Assembly: GCF_036884655.1 (NCBI RefSeq)
Contig: NC_088338.1
Coordinates: 1,856,001-1,920,000 of the forward strand
DNA from: Musa acuminata AAA Group
Taxonomy: Eukaryota > Streptophyta > Magnoliopsida > Zingiberales > Musaceae
Length of the DNA: 64,000 bases
Direction of reading: 5' to 3'
Shown here: one piece after another, positions 63,901 through 64,000 of the stretch
Numbering within the stretch: the first letter of the stretch is position 1
How the letters are laid out: every line of letters starts with the position of its first letter
The notes under the pieces: generated by a model
Seen by the model: only the letters and a program-made list of their open reading frames with translations
Database searches by the model: none
Told to the model about the DNA's origin: nothing
Position numbers and translations under genes: made by a program

Positions 63901-64000
63901 TCAAAATATGAAATGATTAATTGCAATAATTCATAAGTCAGACGTTGTGGTACCTTAACTATGAGAAGGCATCCCATGGAACCTGTTACAGCTCTAATAC
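51917..64000 (-). CDS. Dihydroxyacetone kinase (DAK, ATP-dependent), 5' end outside the window
   Basis: Phosphorylates dihydroxyacetone (and glyceraldehyde) with ATP. Sixteen exons, the last 500 codons: 63954-64000 (partial), 63741-63812, 63568-63657, 61405-61578, 61090-61173, 59599-59654, 56136-56266, 55974-56066, 54995-55059, 54178-54324, 54045-54088, 53032-53115, 52836-52903, 52638-52750, 52463-52558, 51917-52057. DhaK part: [20 protein letters not shown], the [14 protein letters not shown] block, and GLGIHGEPG with the His that binds substrate. A Pro-rich linker ([13 protein letters not shown]) precedes the DhaL part: [13 protein letters not shown] (Asp metal ligands), [30 protein letters not shown] and [15 protein letters not shown]. 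The protein is collinear with plant DAK of about 590 residues, so roughly 90 N-terminal residues lie to the right of the window. One intron uses a GC donor. Confidence 0.93.
52559..52637 (-). other. GC-AG intron in the DAK gene
   Basis: A 79-nt intron. The exon ends CTAAGAGAG and the next bases are GCAAGC; the acceptor is GAGCAG. Reading across gives [20 protein letters not shown], matching the family with no gap. No GT donor nearby restores the frame and homology. Confidence 0.8.
53853..53930. repeat. ~40 bp tandem duplication in a DAK intron
   Basis: tacagcaagtgacaccacat occurs at 53853 and 53893, and each unit ends tcatttgcagtta. Confidence 0.9.
56860..57155. mobile_element. hAT-type miniature element with 8-bp target-site duplication (copy 2)
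   Basis: The element body is 56868-57147 (280 bp). It starts tatggtatgcagtacc and ends ttgcataccttg, which pair as imperfect inverted ends. It is flanked by CTTATTAG at 56860-56867 and 57148-57155, a perfect 8-bp direct repeat. The interior matches copy 1 (gtacataccggtccgac, cggtacgtggaccgcccgg). It is inserted in a DAK intron in the same + orientation as copy 1. Confidence 0.85.
57655..57826. mobile_element. CAAGG...CCTTG element family, decayed copy
   Basis: Same word usage (accggtccgtacc, gtaccgagcatacc) and a right end acgaacctta resembling gcgaaccttg. No target-site duplication found. DAK intron. Confidence 0.55.
57890..59480. repeat. Two diverged direct repeats (~0.6-0.7 kb) in a DAK intron
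   Basis: The sequence from about 57890 to 58600 recurs at about 58755 to 59480. Shared blocks include acaagaaagttt.atca, agatt.atttt.caaaa.aaatt, tcttgta.gttt, a cgtgagac block and, at the end of each, atcagatttggtatta followed by gaact/aagtt. The end motif resembles the end of an LTR followed by a decayed initiator-Met tRNA primer-binding site (TGGTATCAGAGC). The copies may be LTR remnants. Confidence 0.5.
59830..60255. repeat. ~241 bp tandem duplication in a DAK intron
   Basis: Units begin acaagaactt.tatggtg at about 59832 and 60073. Both contain tacactttgatacaccaa, the atcagtaaagttg block, accaatctggttcagttgga and attcaaaactat. Confidence 0.85.
62793..63220. mobile_element. Longer member of the CAAGG...CCTTG family, probable diverged target-site duplication
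   Basis: The body is 62801-63212 (412 bp), starting caaggattgttgtaccgcc and ending gtcaaaccttg. The flanks are CTGTTAAA (62793-62800) and CTGTTGAC (63213-63220), 6 of 8 identical. The left 90 bases resemble the short copies (aaaccggtccatgcatggac); the rest is different, with a long pyrimidine-rich stretch. An open frame at 62829-63314 overlaps it but shows no known domain. DAK intron. Confidence 0.55.

Overview
This is a nuclear plant DNA window. Genes are split by many GT-AG introns, intergenic DNA is AT-rich with long microsatellites, there is one nuclear-type tRNA gene, and the encoded proteins are plant orthologues. GC-rich first exons, a GC-rich single-exon carrier gene and abundant dispersed repeats made of short TACCG-type strings suggest a monocot, possibly a banana relative (Musaceae). 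That placement is inference.

Layout. 0-7.6 kb: a segmental tandem duplication, each copy carrying an intact 108-codon DC1-domain gene on the minus strand, a conserved GATA/GACA microsatellite beyond its stop, a GA-rich leader and a TATA box. Each copy also holds a compound inverted-repeat element. 8.2-14.2 kb: no convincing gene. It holds a GC-rich leader-like stretch, a ~1 kb tandem duplication, an RNase H-like fragment of a dead retroelement, and a degenerate LTR-like segment with two minisatellites (~77 and ~41 bp units). 14.9-23.0 kb (minus): a ten-exon omega-amidase (nitrilase superfamily), with a 16-nt microexon. 26.3-27.3 kb (minus): a mitochondrial carrier of the SLC25A44-like group. 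29.7-32.1 kb (minus): a four-exon conserved plant protein of unknown function, probably plastid-targeted. 34.2 kb (minus): tRNA-Ser(GCU). 34.4-49.2 kb (minus): a 15-exon ABC1/UbiB-family atypical kinase (ADCK1-like). 51.9 kb to beyond the right edge (minus): a dihydroxyacetone kinase with 16 exons visible, including a GC-AG intron.

Every supported gene is on the minus strand. They do not form a pathway; they are independent housekeeping genes. Exon models were built by hand from reading frame, splice dinucleotides and remembered family conservation; their phases close exactly.

The most informative non-genic signal is a TACCG-rich miniature element family. It has CAAGG...CCTTG ends, and two copies are flanked by perfect 8-bp target-site duplications (CTCCTAAT and CTTATTAG), which points to hAT-type transposition. 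Two ~1.2 kb elements with very long inverted repeats (near 33 kb and 50.5 kb) form a second family. I found no sign of a novel multi-gene system.
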